17,839 bases of DNA from Sulfurovum sp. (GCA_021159425.1 JAGGRU010000011.1:1-17839); one strand, 5' to 3'. Counted from the first letter of the stretch, positions 8,565-15,173 are shown. Numbers and translations are program-made. The notes: generated from the sequence alone by a model not told the origin.

Positions 8565-9431
8565 ATGCCAAAAACAATTCAACTAGCCCATTCGCCGGAT
8601 GCTGATGATATATTTATGTACTTTGCTATTAAATTTGGCTGGGTCGACACCAAAGAGTATGAATTTACAAATATTGGACTGGACATTGAAACACTGAATG
8701 TTGAAGCGATGAAAGGTACTTATGATGTATCTGCCATCTCTTTTGGTATGTATCCGCTTATTAAAGATGAGTATGCCCTGCTTCGTACTGCTGTAAGTTT
8801 TGGTGAAGGCTATGGTCCAAAGCTCATACGACGCAAAGACAAAAAGCTAAAACGAAATTTTAAAGTAGCACTTTCCGGGAAATACACAACCAATGCTATG
8901 TTGTTTAGGATCTATTATCCTGATGCAAGACCTGTCTATATGGATTTTCTTGAAATAGAAGATGCGGTTGTCTCCGGGCAAGTAGATGCAGGTGTACTCA
9001 TTCATGAATCAATTTTGGATTTTGATGAGAGTCTGGAAGTTGAAAAAGAGCTGTGGGACATTTGGGTTGAACTGGCAGGTAAAGATCTACCCTTACCTCT
9101 TGGTGGAATGGCAATAAGAAGATCTCTTCCTCTCAATCGTGCGATTGATATAGAAAATATTCTCATTGATGGTGTGAAGGTAGCTAACGACAAAAAAGAA
9201 GAGTTGTGTGATAAACTGGAAGCCGACAACCTTGTTCGTATCTCAAGTGATATGCTTAAAAAGTATCTTGATATGTATGCGTCTGATGAATCTGTTGAGC
9301 TTTCATCGCTTCAGCTAAAAGCACTCGATACTTTATATGAACTAGGGTTCAAGCATGGTTTATGGGACACAGCAATAAAGACGGAAGATTACCTCATCCC
9401 AAACGAGTATGAAGCGTTACGGAACAGTTAA
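8565..9431 (+). CDS. mqnD: 1,4-dihydroxy-6-naphthoate synthase (futalosine menaquinone pathway)
   Basis: Converts cyclic dehypoxanthine futalosine to 1,4-dihydroxy-6-naphthoate in the futalosine route to menaquinone, the respiratory quinone of this phylum. 288 residues with a periplasmic-binding-protein-like two-lobe fold. Visible family features are AHSPDADDIFMYFAI (8-22, the SPxPND-type N-terminal loop), the TLN and SF segments around 43-60, SGKYTTNAMLF (104-114), AGVLIHES (142-149) with the probable catalytic His147, and GKDLPLPLGGMAIRR (172-186). It is called MqnD rather than MqnA because of the SPDADD and IHES motifs. The frame is open upstream to 8427, but that extension is low-complexity promoter DNA; ATG 8565 with AGAGAG upstream begins the conserved part. 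Its TAA is directly followed by the murB ATG, so the two are coupled. Confidence 0.87.
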   Translation: MPKTIQLAHSPDADDIFMYFAIKFGWVDTKEYEFTNIGLDIETLNVEAMKGTYDVSAISFGMYPLIKDEYALLRTAVSFGEGYGPKLIRRKDKKLKRNFKVALSGKYTTNAMLFRIYYPDARPVYMDFLEIEDAVVSGQVDAGVLIHESILDFDESLEVEKELWDIWVELAGKDLPLPLGGMAIRRSLPLNRAIDIENILIDGVKVANDKKEELCDKLEADNLVRISSDMLKKYLDMYASDESVELSSLQLKALDTLYELGFKHGLWDTAIKTEDYLIPNEYEALRNS

Positions 9432-10208
9432 ATGTTTTTTAAAACCATTGACTTCTCAAAATACTCAAGCATTAAAGTAGGACAAGCCGCAGAAGTGCTT
9501 ATGCTTGAAAAAGGTGATTCCATCCCTGAAGACAGATACCTCATCGGTGGCGCGAATAATCTATTGGTTTCAGCAAATCCTCCTCCTCTCATGATGCTAA
9601 GTAAAGACTTTGCGAACATAGAGGAAGAAGAGGGTATGCTCATCATTGGTTCTGCGATGCCTACCGGTCGTATTGTATCTTACGCAAAAAAACATAATAT
9701 TGCCGGTTTTGAATTTTGTTCAAAACTTCCGGGTACCCTTGGTGGGATGCTGGCAATGAATGCCGGGGTAAAAAGTTATGAAATATTTAATATTTTGCAC
9801 TCTGTGGAGATCAATGGTAAATGGATAGCAAAAGAAGAGATTGGGCATGGTTACCGTTTTGCAAAACTGGGGGGAATAGTAACTGCTGCAAAATTTAAAA
9901 CAGTAAAAGGTTTTGATCAGGAACTTCTTACTGAACTTCTCACTCTTCGTTCCAACCAACCACAGGCTCCAAGTGCAGGGTCTGCTTTTAAAAACCCTGA
10001 AGGAGATTATGCCGGAAGGCTGATTGAAGCTGTAGGATTAAAAGGTTTTAGAAAAGGGGGTATGGCATGGAGTGAAGTGCATTCAAACTTCTTAGTGAAT
10101 TTGGGGAATGGTACATTTGATGACGCAAAATATCTTATTGATCTAGCGAAACAGAAAGTTTTGCAAGAGTTTGACATAGAACTCAAAGAGGAAATAAAGA
10201 TCCTCTAA
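9432..10208 (+). CDS. murB: UDP-N-acetylenolpyruvoylglucosamine reductase
   Basis: FAD-dependent reduction of UDP-GlcNAc-enolpyruvate to UDP-MurNAc, an early cytoplasmic step of peptidoglycan synthesis. 258 residues, shorter than the 342-residue E. coli enzyme and in the range I know for Campylobacterota. FAD-binding GGANNLLVS is at 39-47 and LPGTLGGMLAMNAG at 99-112. HGYRF (139-143) carries the Tyr-Arg pair, and PSAGSAFKNP (180-189) the catalytic Ser184. The C-terminal substrate domain includes EAVGLKGFRKGGMAWSEVHS (199-218) and NFLVNLGNGTFDD. The start directly follows the mqnD stop with no intervening base. The gene converges on the DUF1566 gene with a 12-base gap and no obvious terminator hairpin. 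Confidence 0.95.
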   Translation: MFFKTIDFSKYSSIKVGQAAEVLMLEKGDSIPEDRYLIGGANNLLVSANPPPLMMLSKDFANIEEEEGMLIIGSAMPTGRIVSYAKKHNIAGFEFCSKLPGTLGGMLAMNAGVKSYEIFNILHSVEINGKWIAKEEIGHGYRFAKLGGIVTAAKFKTVKGFDQELLTELLTLRSNQPQAPSAGSAFKNPEGDYAGRLIEAVGLKGFRKGGMAWSEVHSNFLVNLGNGTFDDAKYLIDLAKQKVLQEFDIELKEEIKIL

Positions 10209-10220
10209 AAGCTATTTATC

Positions 10221-10700
10221 TTAGTTGTCACCTGTACAACGTACACATCTAACGTAGTTTGACTGACTTTTAGATCGTTTAAACGGATACGCATCTGCAG
10301 GATAAATTACATAATATTTACCCTCTGTTGTAGGCGTTGATGACCAGAAATCTTTATCTCTGGAATATCTGAATACCTGCCCGTCTATTCTATGTACAGC
10401 TGTAAGCTCATCACTTGTAGGCAATCTCCAGTCAGAGTATCCTGCATAGTTAAGTCTACTACAGTACTTCCTTGCATGATTCCACTTCCCCGCTTTACGT
10501 GCAGAACGGTTGTTTGCATATGCTCCATCTTCCGCATCTACATATTTTTGATCTTGCCACATAAGATTTAAATCTGTCTGAAGATATGTCTTATCTGCAT
10601 AACATGCATTTGGAACATCTTCAATCGGTACAACATTACCACCTGCCATTAGCAGTGCTGTAGATAAAAATAACCATAGAGTTAAAACTGTTTTCTTCAT
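10221..10700 (-). CDS. Exported DUF1566 (Lcl C-terminal domain) protein
   Basis: 159 residues with a signal peptide (MKKTVLTLWLFLSTALLMA) and a mature part of the DUF1566 type. The tell-tale elements are DLNLMWQDQ, then ARKYCSRLNYAGYSDWRLPTSDEL, a FWSSTP segment and a closing YVRCVRC. Proteins of this kind are secreted, small and often multicopy in marine and sulfur-cycle proteobacteria; the molecular role is not established, though the fold is related to C-type-lectin/FGE-like folds. The start was taken at ATG 10700, which has AAGGAG six bases upstream; the longer TTG form at 10715 would begin within that ribosome site. Four Cys in the mature part (one in NACYAD, one in KYCSRL, two in RCVRC) may form disulfides. 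It is separated from the next gene upstream by an inverted repeat. Confidence 0.75.
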   Translation of the reverse strand: MKKTVLTLWLFLSTALLMAGGNVVPIEDVPNACYADKTYLQTDLNLMWQDQKYVDAEDGAYANNRSARKAGKWNHARKYCSRLNYAGYSDWRLPTSDELTAVHRIDGQVFRYSRDKDFWSSTPTTEGKYYVIYPADAYPFKRSKSQSNYVRCVRCTGDN

Positions 10701-10744
10701 TGATTTCTCCTTCAAAGCCCAATATTATTCAATATGATAATATA

Positions 10745-10769
10745 AGTTTTATCAAAAGAAGATAAAACT
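10745..10769 (-). terminator. Stem-loop behind the first L,D-transpeptidase gene
   Basis: AGTTTTATC and GATAAAACT form a perfect 9-bp inverted repeat with a 7-base loop, 10 bases past the stop of the minus-strand L,D-transpeptidase gene. The following RNA is UUAUAUUAU rather than a pure U run, so it is either a weak terminator or an operator for the DUF1566 gene downstream. Confidence 0.45.
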
Positions 10770-10779
10770 CTCAAATGAT

Positions 10780-11367
10780 TTAAGAATGAATCTCTATCTT
10801 TACACCATTCCTGACCGCTTTCCATAGGGTATCCATATCCGAATTAGGGACTGCCATACATCCTTCCGTCCAATCATGTGCCAAAGTATAATTGTCGCCA
10901 CGTCCATCTGCATTCCATTTAGGCTGCCCATGGATAGTTATATACCCGCCAGGCTTAACACCATTTGCCCTAGCTCTTGCTTTATCTGCCGCATTAGGAT
11001 AAGAGATCATTAAAGATCTATAAAGTCTATCGTCACACTTCTTTCTTACAATAACATATGATCCTTCCGGTGTTCTGTAGTCACCGGCTTTTACTTTGTT
11101 CCCTTTATTTCCGTTTTTACCTAATGAAAATCTAAATGTATCGATCTTCTTTCCGTTACGATAGGTATAAAGTGTTCTCTTCTTCTTATACACTACAATT
11201 TTGTCTATTTTGTTACTATGGTCTATCTCAGCACCCACAGACAAACTTTTTCGACACTCTTTTGTAGCATACGGCGTTTTATCCAGCTTTCCGAATGAAG
11301 CCTGTTTATTACATCCTGATATTAAAAGCCCCAATGCTATGACAGCTAACCCTATTTTTAATTTCAT
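10780..11367 (-). CDS. L,D-transpeptidase lipoprotein, YkuD/YafK type (copy 1)
   Basis: Probable periplasmic lipoprotein of 195 residues. The signal sequence ends in LLISGC, with Cys19 as lipidation site. The YkuD domain spans about 54-194, with SLGKNGNKGNKVKAGDYRTPEG (81-102) and the catalytic block ITIHGQP (143-149, His146) and DWTEGCMAV (165-173, Cys170). The (D/N)WTxGCxAV form, instead of the classical SxGC, is that of the YafK subgroup. Family members make or cut 3-3 peptide links or attach proteins to peptidoglycan; which applies here cannot be read. ATG 11367 with GGAG before it is preferred over ATG 11382, whose extra codons contain that ribosome site. It is a paralogue of the gene at 11785-12363, with the same domain order and near-identical active-site blocks. 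Confidence 0.88.
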   Translation of the reverse strand: MKLKIGLAVIALGLLISGCNKQASFGKLDKTPYATKECRKSLSVGAEIDHSNKIDKIVVYKKKRTLYTYRNGKKIDTFRFSLGKNGNKGNKVKAGDYRTPEGSYVIVRKKCDDRLYRSLMISYPNAADKARARANGVKPGGYITIHGQPKWNADGRGDNYTLAHDWTEGCMAVPNSDMDTLWKAVRNGVKIEIHS

Positions 11368-11388
11368 TTTTTCTCCAATCATTAAATT

Positions 11389-11718
11389 CTAACCCCAATC
11401 TTCATTTTTATGTTTGTCTTTATGTTTGTCTTTTTTATAAGATGTGGCATTTTTCAGTTTCTGAAGACGATTTAAATTGCTCATCTCTGCTTCTCTTATA
11501 TCATTGAAAGACTTGTCACAAAAAAGCTCTACAGAACATGTTTGCTGATAGAGCCTTTCTATGTACATTTTAAGCTGCTGATGATACTCTGAATCAAGAT
11601 GTACTTCCACTTTTTCATCAAACTTCTTTTTAAGCTGCTCAAATTTTACCATAAAACTTTGAGAGCAGACATTCTCATCTCGCAACATACGAAAAAGATT
11701 TTTACTGATCTTTTCCAA
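11389..11718 (-). CDS. Uncharacterised small coiled-coil protein between two L,D-transpeptidase genes
   Basis: No family recognised. 109 residues from the TTG at 11718: helical and charged (KFEQLKKKFDEKVEVHLDSE), with a Cys in each of three segments and a Lys/His-rich tail, SYKKDKHKDKHKNEDWG, partly from a 12-bp tandem DNA repeat. No signal peptide or membrane segment is visible, so it is probably cytoplasmic. The start is uncertain: TTG 11718 has no good ribosome site, while the frame is open upstream to the stop of the preceding gene and still looks like charged helix (QKQIDKFNRQKYITELEK). AAAGG with a six-base spacer precedes an in-frame ATC at 11775-11773, which would give 128 residues. 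It is followed by the copy-1 L,D-transpeptidase gene at short distance, so all three genes are probably co-transcribed. Confidence 0.6.
   Translation of the reverse strand: MEKISKNLFRMLRDENVCSQSFMVKFEQLKKKFDEKVEVHLDSEYHQQLKMYIERLYQQTCSVELFCDKSFNDIREAEMSNLNRLQKLKNATSYKKDKHKDKHKNEDWG
11407..11430. repeat. 12-bp tandem repeat, two copies
   Basis: TTTATGTTTGTC occurs twice in direct succession, with a decayed partial third unit beyond. On the minus strand it encodes the repeated Lys-Asp-Lys-His in the C-terminal tail of the uncharacterised protein. Being 12 bp, changes in copy number would keep the frame. Confidence 0.7.
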
Positions 11719-11784
11719 CTCTGTAATGTATTTTTGACGATTAAATTTATCTATCTGCTTTTGAGTATATCTGATATTTATCCT

Positions 11785-12363
11785 TTACCGTATAGTGACA
11801 GGCACACCCTCACGTACCGCGTACCATAACTCTTGCATTGCAGAATTCGTCACTGCCACACAACCCTGCGTCCAGTTACGGGAAAGTGTATAATCATCAC
11901 CTTTCCCACTAGCATTCCAGGTTGGTTGTGCATGGATCGTAATGTCCCCACCGGGGTTTACTCCTCTGGCTGCTGCTTTTGCTTTATCTTGAGGTCTTGG
12001 GTAAGAGATACATAAAGAACGATAATATTTCGGAGAACAGAGTTTACGATGGATCCAGAATTCTCCTTCAGGTGTTCTGTTATCCCCTCTTTGAACCTTA
12101 TGACCAATTGGATTTTTTCCCAGTGAAACGGGGATGATACTCGTTACTTTCTTGCCTTTATAGAGATACATTTTACGCTCTTTTTTCACAATGACAATAC
12201 GATCTATGCTTACTCCTTCTGAAAAGTCTTCAGCTTCCAAAAGTTCTTCTCTGCATTCATCCAGGGAATACCTGTCTCCTTTGACTTCAGGATCAGCACA
12301 ACCGGTAATAAACAGCACAGATAAGGTGCTAATAAATAAAATGATTTTTTGAGTAATAGTCAT
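11785..12363 (-). CDS. L,D-transpeptidase lipoprotein, YkuD/YafK type (copy 2)
   Basis: 192 residues. The signal sequence ends in LFITGC (Cys22 lipidation site), followed by a YkuD domain of about 54-192 with SLGKNPIGHKVQRGDNRTPEG (80-100), ITIHAQP (141-147, His144) and NWTQGCVAV (163-171, Cys168). It shares the YafK-type catalytic block and the PNPGG/KPGG-like turn (GVNPGGDITIH against GVKPGGYITIH) with copy 1, so the two are paralogues from a local duplication, now well diverged. Asp is at +3 and not +2 after the lipid Cys, so inner-membrane retention is not predicted by the E. coli rule. The ATG at 12363 has no clear Shine-Dalgarno sequence before it, so it may be poorly translated or leaderless. 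It is first in the three-gene cluster. Confidence 0.87.
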   Translation of the reverse strand: MTITQKIILFISTLSVLFITGCADPEVKGDRYSLDECREELLEAEDFSEGVSIDRIVIVKKERKMYLYKGKKVTSIIPVSLGKNPIGHKVQRGDNRTPEGEFWIHRKLCSPKYYRSLCISYPRPQDKAKAAARGVNPGGDITIHAQPTWNASGKGDDYTLSRNWTQGCVAVTNSAMQELWYAVREGVPVTIR

Positions 12364-12439
12364 AAAGAGATTGTAACGAAAATAGAGTAAAAGGTAAAGT
12401 AAAAAACTTTATTTGATCAGAAAAAAGGAGGAAGTGGGG

Positions 12440-12463
12440 TCAAAGCCCAAAAGAGGACTTTGA
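12440..12463 (-). terminator. Stem-loop terminator behind tpx
   Basis: On the minus strand, TCAAAGTCC and GGGCTTTGA form a 9-bp stem (one G-T pair) with a 6-base loop, starting 7 bases past the tpx stop. A run of six T follows about 13 bases further on (12426-12421). The stem is convincing; the distant U run makes intrinsic termination probable rather than certain. Confidence 0.55.
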
Positions 12464-12470
12464 AAAGAGA

Positions 12471-12986
12471 TTACAGTGCTGCTCTAGCTGCTGCAAGAGC
12501 TTCTTCATAGTTAGGCTCTTCTGTAATTTCCGGAACTACTTGCTTATAAGTAACTTTTCCGTCTTTACCAACTACAAAGATAACTCTTGCAGTAAGCCCA
12601 GCCAAAGGACCGTCAGCTAAAAGAACACCATAAGCGTTAGCAAAATCTTTGTTTCTGAAGTCTGAACATACTTTGATGTTTTCGATTCCAGCTGCTCCAC
12701 ACCATCTTGCTGCTGCAAAAGGAAGGTCCATAGAAACTGTGATTACTTCTACACCGTCAAGTGACGCTGCTTCTGTGTTAAATCTTCTTGTTTCTGCATC
12801 ACATGTACCTGTGTCAAGTGAAGGAACTGCAATTAGCAATTGAACTTTACCTTCTCCACCAGCTTGCTCATTTTGAAGCATTGGGTTACAGTTTACTACT
12901 GTTACTACCGGTGCTGTGTCACCTACATTGATTTCTGTTCCTGCTAGATTACATACTGTGTCATTTTTAAATGTTACTGTTGCCAT
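12471..12986 (-). CDS. tpx: Thiol peroxidase (atypical 2-Cys peroxiredoxin)
   Basis: Reduces hydrogen and alkyl peroxides using thioredoxin. 171 residues, usual for Tpx. The peroxidatic Cys62 lies in VPSLDTGTCDAETRRFN (54-70), where most family members have DTPVC; here it is DTGTC. The resolving Cys96 is in SMDLPFAAARWCGAAGI (85-101). SDFRNKDFANAYGVLLADGPL (108-128) and VVPEITEEPNYEEAL near the end complete the signature. Further Cys occur at 12, 33 and 107, more than in most homologues. The start ATG has AAAGGAT five bases upstream and a clear -10 element. It is transcribed as a single gene with its own terminator, and the promoter carries a 7-bp-arm inverted repeat that may bind a redox-responsive regulator. 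Confidence 0.95.
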   Translation of the reverse strand: MATVTFKNDTVCNLAGTEINVGDTAPVVTVVNCNPMLQNEQAGGEGKVQLLIAVPSLDTGTCDAETRRFNTEAASLDGVEVITVSMDLPFAAARWCGAAGIENIKVCSDFRNKDFANAYGVLLADGPLAGLTARVIFVVGKDGKVTYKQVVPEITEEPNYEEALAAARAAL

Positions 12987-13017
12987 TTAATATCCTTTAA
13001 TTTGTTTTGATAAACGT

Positions 13018-13023
13018 ATTATA
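13018..13023 (-). promoter_or_regulatory. tpx promoter (-10 element)
   Basis: TATAAT on the minus strand, 32 bases upstream of the tpx ATG, with an A/T-rich upstream region and no clear -35. It matches the sigma-70 -10 consensus exactly. Confidence 0.6.
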
Positions 13024-13024
13024 A

Positions 13025-13045
13025 ACTAAATAGGATAAATTTAGT
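13025..13045. promoter_or_regulatory. Candidate operator at the tpx promoter (inverted repeat)
   Basis: ACTAAAT and ATTTAGT, a perfect 7-bp inverted repeat with a 7-base spacer, lie immediately upstream of the tpx -10, covering the -35/spacer region where a bound protein would block RNA polymerase. It does not look like the Fur or PerR box I know from Campylobacter, so the regulator is unknown. The A/T-rich setting lowers its significance. Confidence 0.4.
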
Positions 13046-13193
13046 CTTAATTAGATAAATTTTATATTTTTTTCTGTTTTTTCATTATTTACACACCTTT
13101 ACATGATACGGGATATAGGGCTTCCCATACGATTTTGTTAACTATCGTAACACTTTAAATATAGTTTGTAAGTAATGGTAACTTTTCATAAAA

Positions 13194-13199
13194 TATAAT
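13194..13199 (+). promoter_or_regulatory. Promoter -10 element facing the small ORF
   Basis: TATAAT on the plus strand in the 383-bp gap between tpx and ppnP. Transcription from it would run away from tpx, into GAGGAG (13203-13208) and the small ORF. Two GTAAC motifs (13147 and 13178) sit 31 bp apart upstream, about three helical turns. No annotated-size gene explains this promoter. Confidence 0.5.
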
Positions 13200-13242
13200 T
13201 TAGAGGAGTTTTGTACCAAAAAGGGAAGAAGATACATAAACA

Positions 13243-13335
13243 GTGAAAAGTTACCTAGAAGATCTATTCATTATTAATGAACCAGAGTGCCTTAAAGGGG
13301 AGGGAGGGGTGACACTCTCCGATCTTCTTAAGTGA
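13243..13335 (+). CDS. Possible 30-residue small protein
   Basis: GTG start at 13243, stop TGA at 13333-13335. The product begins MKSYLEDLFIINEPEC and ends VTLSDLLK: mixed, protein-like composition with one Cys and a Gly-rich middle (KGEGG). I recognise no family. In favour: a consensus -10 about 45 bases upstream, and a GTGA overlap with the stop of an 11-codon TTG-initiated leader frame (13211-13246) preceded by GAGGAG. Against: the GTG has no well-spaced Shine-Dalgarno of its own, and the GAGGAG lies only two bases from the leader TTG. The same DNA carries nested inverted repeats, so it may instead be a small RNA. It fills most of the only long gap in the window; the rest of the gap holds the tpx promoter region and A/T-rich DNA. 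Confidence 0.3.
   Translation: MKSYLEDLFIINEPECLKGEGGVTLSDLLK
13254..13328 (+). repeat. Nested inverted repeats with G-rich loop
   Basis: Outer arms AGAAGATC (starting at 13257) and GATCTTCT (13321-13328) are exactly complementary. Inside them AGAGTG (13284-13289) and CACTCT (13313-13318) are also complementary, with a loop containing GGGGAGGGAGGGG. Together they could form a coaxial two-stem RNA structure with the purine-rich run exposed. Low G+C on both sides makes the G-rich run stand out. Confidence 0.5.
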
Positions 13336-13369
13336 AGTATATCTTTTTTATGTGTAGTGTTTGTGAAGT

Positions 13370-13681
13370 CTATAAATAGCTACAACAATAATCTGTAATT
13401 GTTTTTACATTTACCTGAAATTTACTGCCTGCAGGTACATCAAAAGACTCTCCGCCTTTTATGGATACCCATGCATCCGACCCAGGTAGTTTTACATCTA
13501 ACTCACCTGAAGTGATCTCCATTAATTCGGCTGCTGCTGTACCAAACTCATACTCACCCGGTAACATAAAACCTAATGTTTTTTTAGACCCATCAGCAAA
13601 ATTAATTGTACGGCTTGTCACTGCACCATCAAAATAGCTGTTACCTTCAAGTTCTACTTCCACGTTTTCAAATTTTGTCAT
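13370..13681 (-). CDS. ppnP: Pyrimidine/purine nucleoside phosphorylase (DUF1255, YaiE-like)
   Basis: 103-residue single-domain cupin of the DUF1255 family. The E. coli member PpnP (YaiE) phosphorolyses a broad set of nucleosides to base and ribose-1-phosphate. The visible core matches it strand by strand: [70 protein letters not shown] and the C-terminal ITDYCCSYL, which corresponds to SYLCRYL in E. coli. It is about nine residues longer at the N terminus. Start ATG 13681 has AAGGG five bases upstream. It diverges from gltA with its own extended -10 promoter. Nucleoside salvage fits with dcd and nrdA in the window, but they are not in one operon. The family is sure; the activity is by homology. 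Confidence 0.9.
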   Translation of the reverse strand: MTKFENVEVELEGNSYFDGAVTSRTINFADGSKKTLGFMLPGEYEFGTAAAELMEITSGELDVKLPGSDAWVSIKGGESFDVPAGSKFQVNVKTITDYCCSYL

Positions 13682-13721
13682 TTTAACCCTTTTTTAAAGA
13701 ATAGTGTTTGCAAGAAGTCTA

Positions 13722-13727
13722 ATTATA
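13722..13727 (-). promoter_or_regulatory. ppnP promoter (extended -10)
   Basis: On the minus strand TTTTGATATAAT: a consensus TATAAT with an upstream TG, 40 bases before the ppnP ATG. Typical for this phylum, where an extended -10 replaces the -35. Confidence 0.55.
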
Positions 13728-13765
13728 TCAAAACAATATTACACAGTAATTCTACACTCTATACC

Positions 13766-13771
13766 TATACT
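13766..13771 (+). promoter_or_regulatory. gltA promoter (-10 element)
   Basis: TATACT on the plus strand, 39 bases upstream of the gltA ATG at 13811, back to back with the ppnP promoter. Pattern match only. Confidence 0.4.
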
Positions 13772-13810
13772 ATTACAAAACTACTTCAATACTTGAAAAG
13801 GAGTGATGTG

Positions 13811-15094
13811 ATGAAAAAGAACAGCGTAACACTCATAGACAATATAACAGGAAAAACATACGAATACCCAATATTTGATGCAACGAGAGGTCCATCAGTA
13901 GTTGATCTGCGTACCTTTTTTCAAGACACAGGTATGTTCACCTATGACCCCGGATACACATCAACTGCAAGTTGTGAATCAAAAATAACCTTCATTGACG
14001 GTGCAAAAGGTGAACTCAGATATAGAGGTATACCTATAGAAGAGTTGGCTCTGAACCACAGCTATATGGAAACCTGTTATTTGCTCCTGACGGGAAAACT
14101 GCCCAATAAAGAAGAGTTGAATGACTTTGATCTCGAAATACGCCATCGTACGTTTCTACATGAAGGGCTGCGTCATCTTTTCAATGCATTCCCGGACAAT
14201 GCGCACCCAATGGCAACACTCTCTGCAGCAGTCACAGCACTCTCTACATTTTATGATGATCATGTGGAGTGCAACAGTGAAGATGCGTATCAGGAGATGG
14301 CACACCGTATCATTTCAAAGATCCCTACCATTGCTGCCTTTGCCTACAGACACTCTTTAGGTATCCCCTTTATTCAACCTGATATTGATCTGGGATTCAC
14401 AAAGAATTTTCTCACTATGATGCGAGCTTACCCGGGAGGGAAAATGCACCTCTGTGCAAATGGTCATGAAGAGATCAAAGATGTCGAGGTTCGTGCATTG
14501 GATACTATATTCACGCTACATGCGGATCATGAACAAAATGCATCAACCACGGTTGTTAGAGGTGTTGCTTCCACTGGTGCACATCCTTATGTTGCTATTG
14601 CATCAGGGATATCTGCACTTTGGGGGCGAGCACACGGAGGAGCAAATGAATCTGTGATTGCCCAATTGGAACTCATCGGCTCCGTAGACAATGTAGAAAA
14701 ATATATAGCAAAGGCCAAAGATCCAAATGATGATTTCAAACTCATGGGTTTTGGACACAGAGTCTATAAAAACTTTGATCCTAGAGCTAAGATATTAAAA
14801 GGCTTGCAAGATGAACTAAAAGATGAATTGAACTTAAATACCGAACTCATGGAAATTGCAAGTAAAATAGAAGAGATAGCACTCAGTGATGAATATTTCA
14901 TTTCACGTAACCTTTACCCAAACATAGATTTTTATACAGGAATCATTCTTACTGCCTTACAAATTCCAAAATCGATGTTCACTCCTATTTTTGTTATAGG
15001 AAGAACAGTTGGATGGATCACACAGTGGATAGAATTTAAAAAAGATAAAACATCAAAAATTGCCAGACCGAGACAACTTTATACCGGTGCATAA
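13811..15094 (+). CDS. gltA: Citrate synthase (type II)
   Basis: Condenses acetyl-CoA and oxaloacetate to citrate, the entry to the TCA cycle (oxidative or, with other enzymes, part of a branched or reductive scheme). 427 residues, the size of the hexameric Gram-negative type. The N-terminal domain has the SCESKITFIDGAKGELRYRGIPIEELA hallmark. The catalytic domain shows LHADHEQNASTTVVRGV with one active-site His, SGISALWGRAHGGANE with another, GFGHRVYKNFDPRAK with the substrate-binding His-Arg, and NIDFYTG with the catalytic Asp. ATG 13811 is chosen since AAAAGGAG ends about seven bases before it; the longer TTG form at 13793 would translate through the ribosome site. It is transcribed alone and converges with nrdA. 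Confidence 0.96.
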   Translation: MKKNSVTLIDNITGKTYEYPIFDATRGPSVVDLRTFFQDTGMFTYDPGYTSTASCESKITFIDGAKGELRYRGIPIEELALNHSYMETCYLLLTGKLPNKEELNDFDLEIRHRTFLHEGLRHLFNAFPDNAHPMATLSAAVTALSTFYDDHVECNSEDAYQEMAHRIISKIPTIAAFAYRHSLGIPFIQPDIDLGFTKNFLTMMRAYPGGKMHLCANGHEEIKDVEVRALDTIFTLHADHEQNASTTVVRGVASTGAHPYVAIASGISALWGRAHGGANESVIAQLELIGSVDNVEKYIAKAKDPNDDFKLMGFGHRVYKNFDPRAKILKGLQDELKDELNLNTELMEIASKIEEIALSDEYFISRNLYPNIDFYTGIILTALQIPKSMFTPIFVIGRTVGWITQWIEFKKDKTSKIARPRQLYTGA

Positions 15095-15173
15095 ATTTTA
15101 CAAGCTAAAATAAGCGTTTTTATTATTTTTCCCATACTAGGAGTTGAAAAAGATATTCAAATGGTTTATTTTC

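Noticed and set aside
13111..13151. Small hairpins (TACGAT/ATCGTA and GGG/CCC) in the tpx-ppnP gap
   Set aside because: Stems of six or fewer pairs without a U run or conserved context; not enough to call a terminator or riboswitch.
13137..13182. GTTAAC and two GTAAC motifs as an operator array
   Set aside because: The 31-bp spacing is suggestive, but the motifs are short and the region A/T-rich; kept only as a remark on the promoter.
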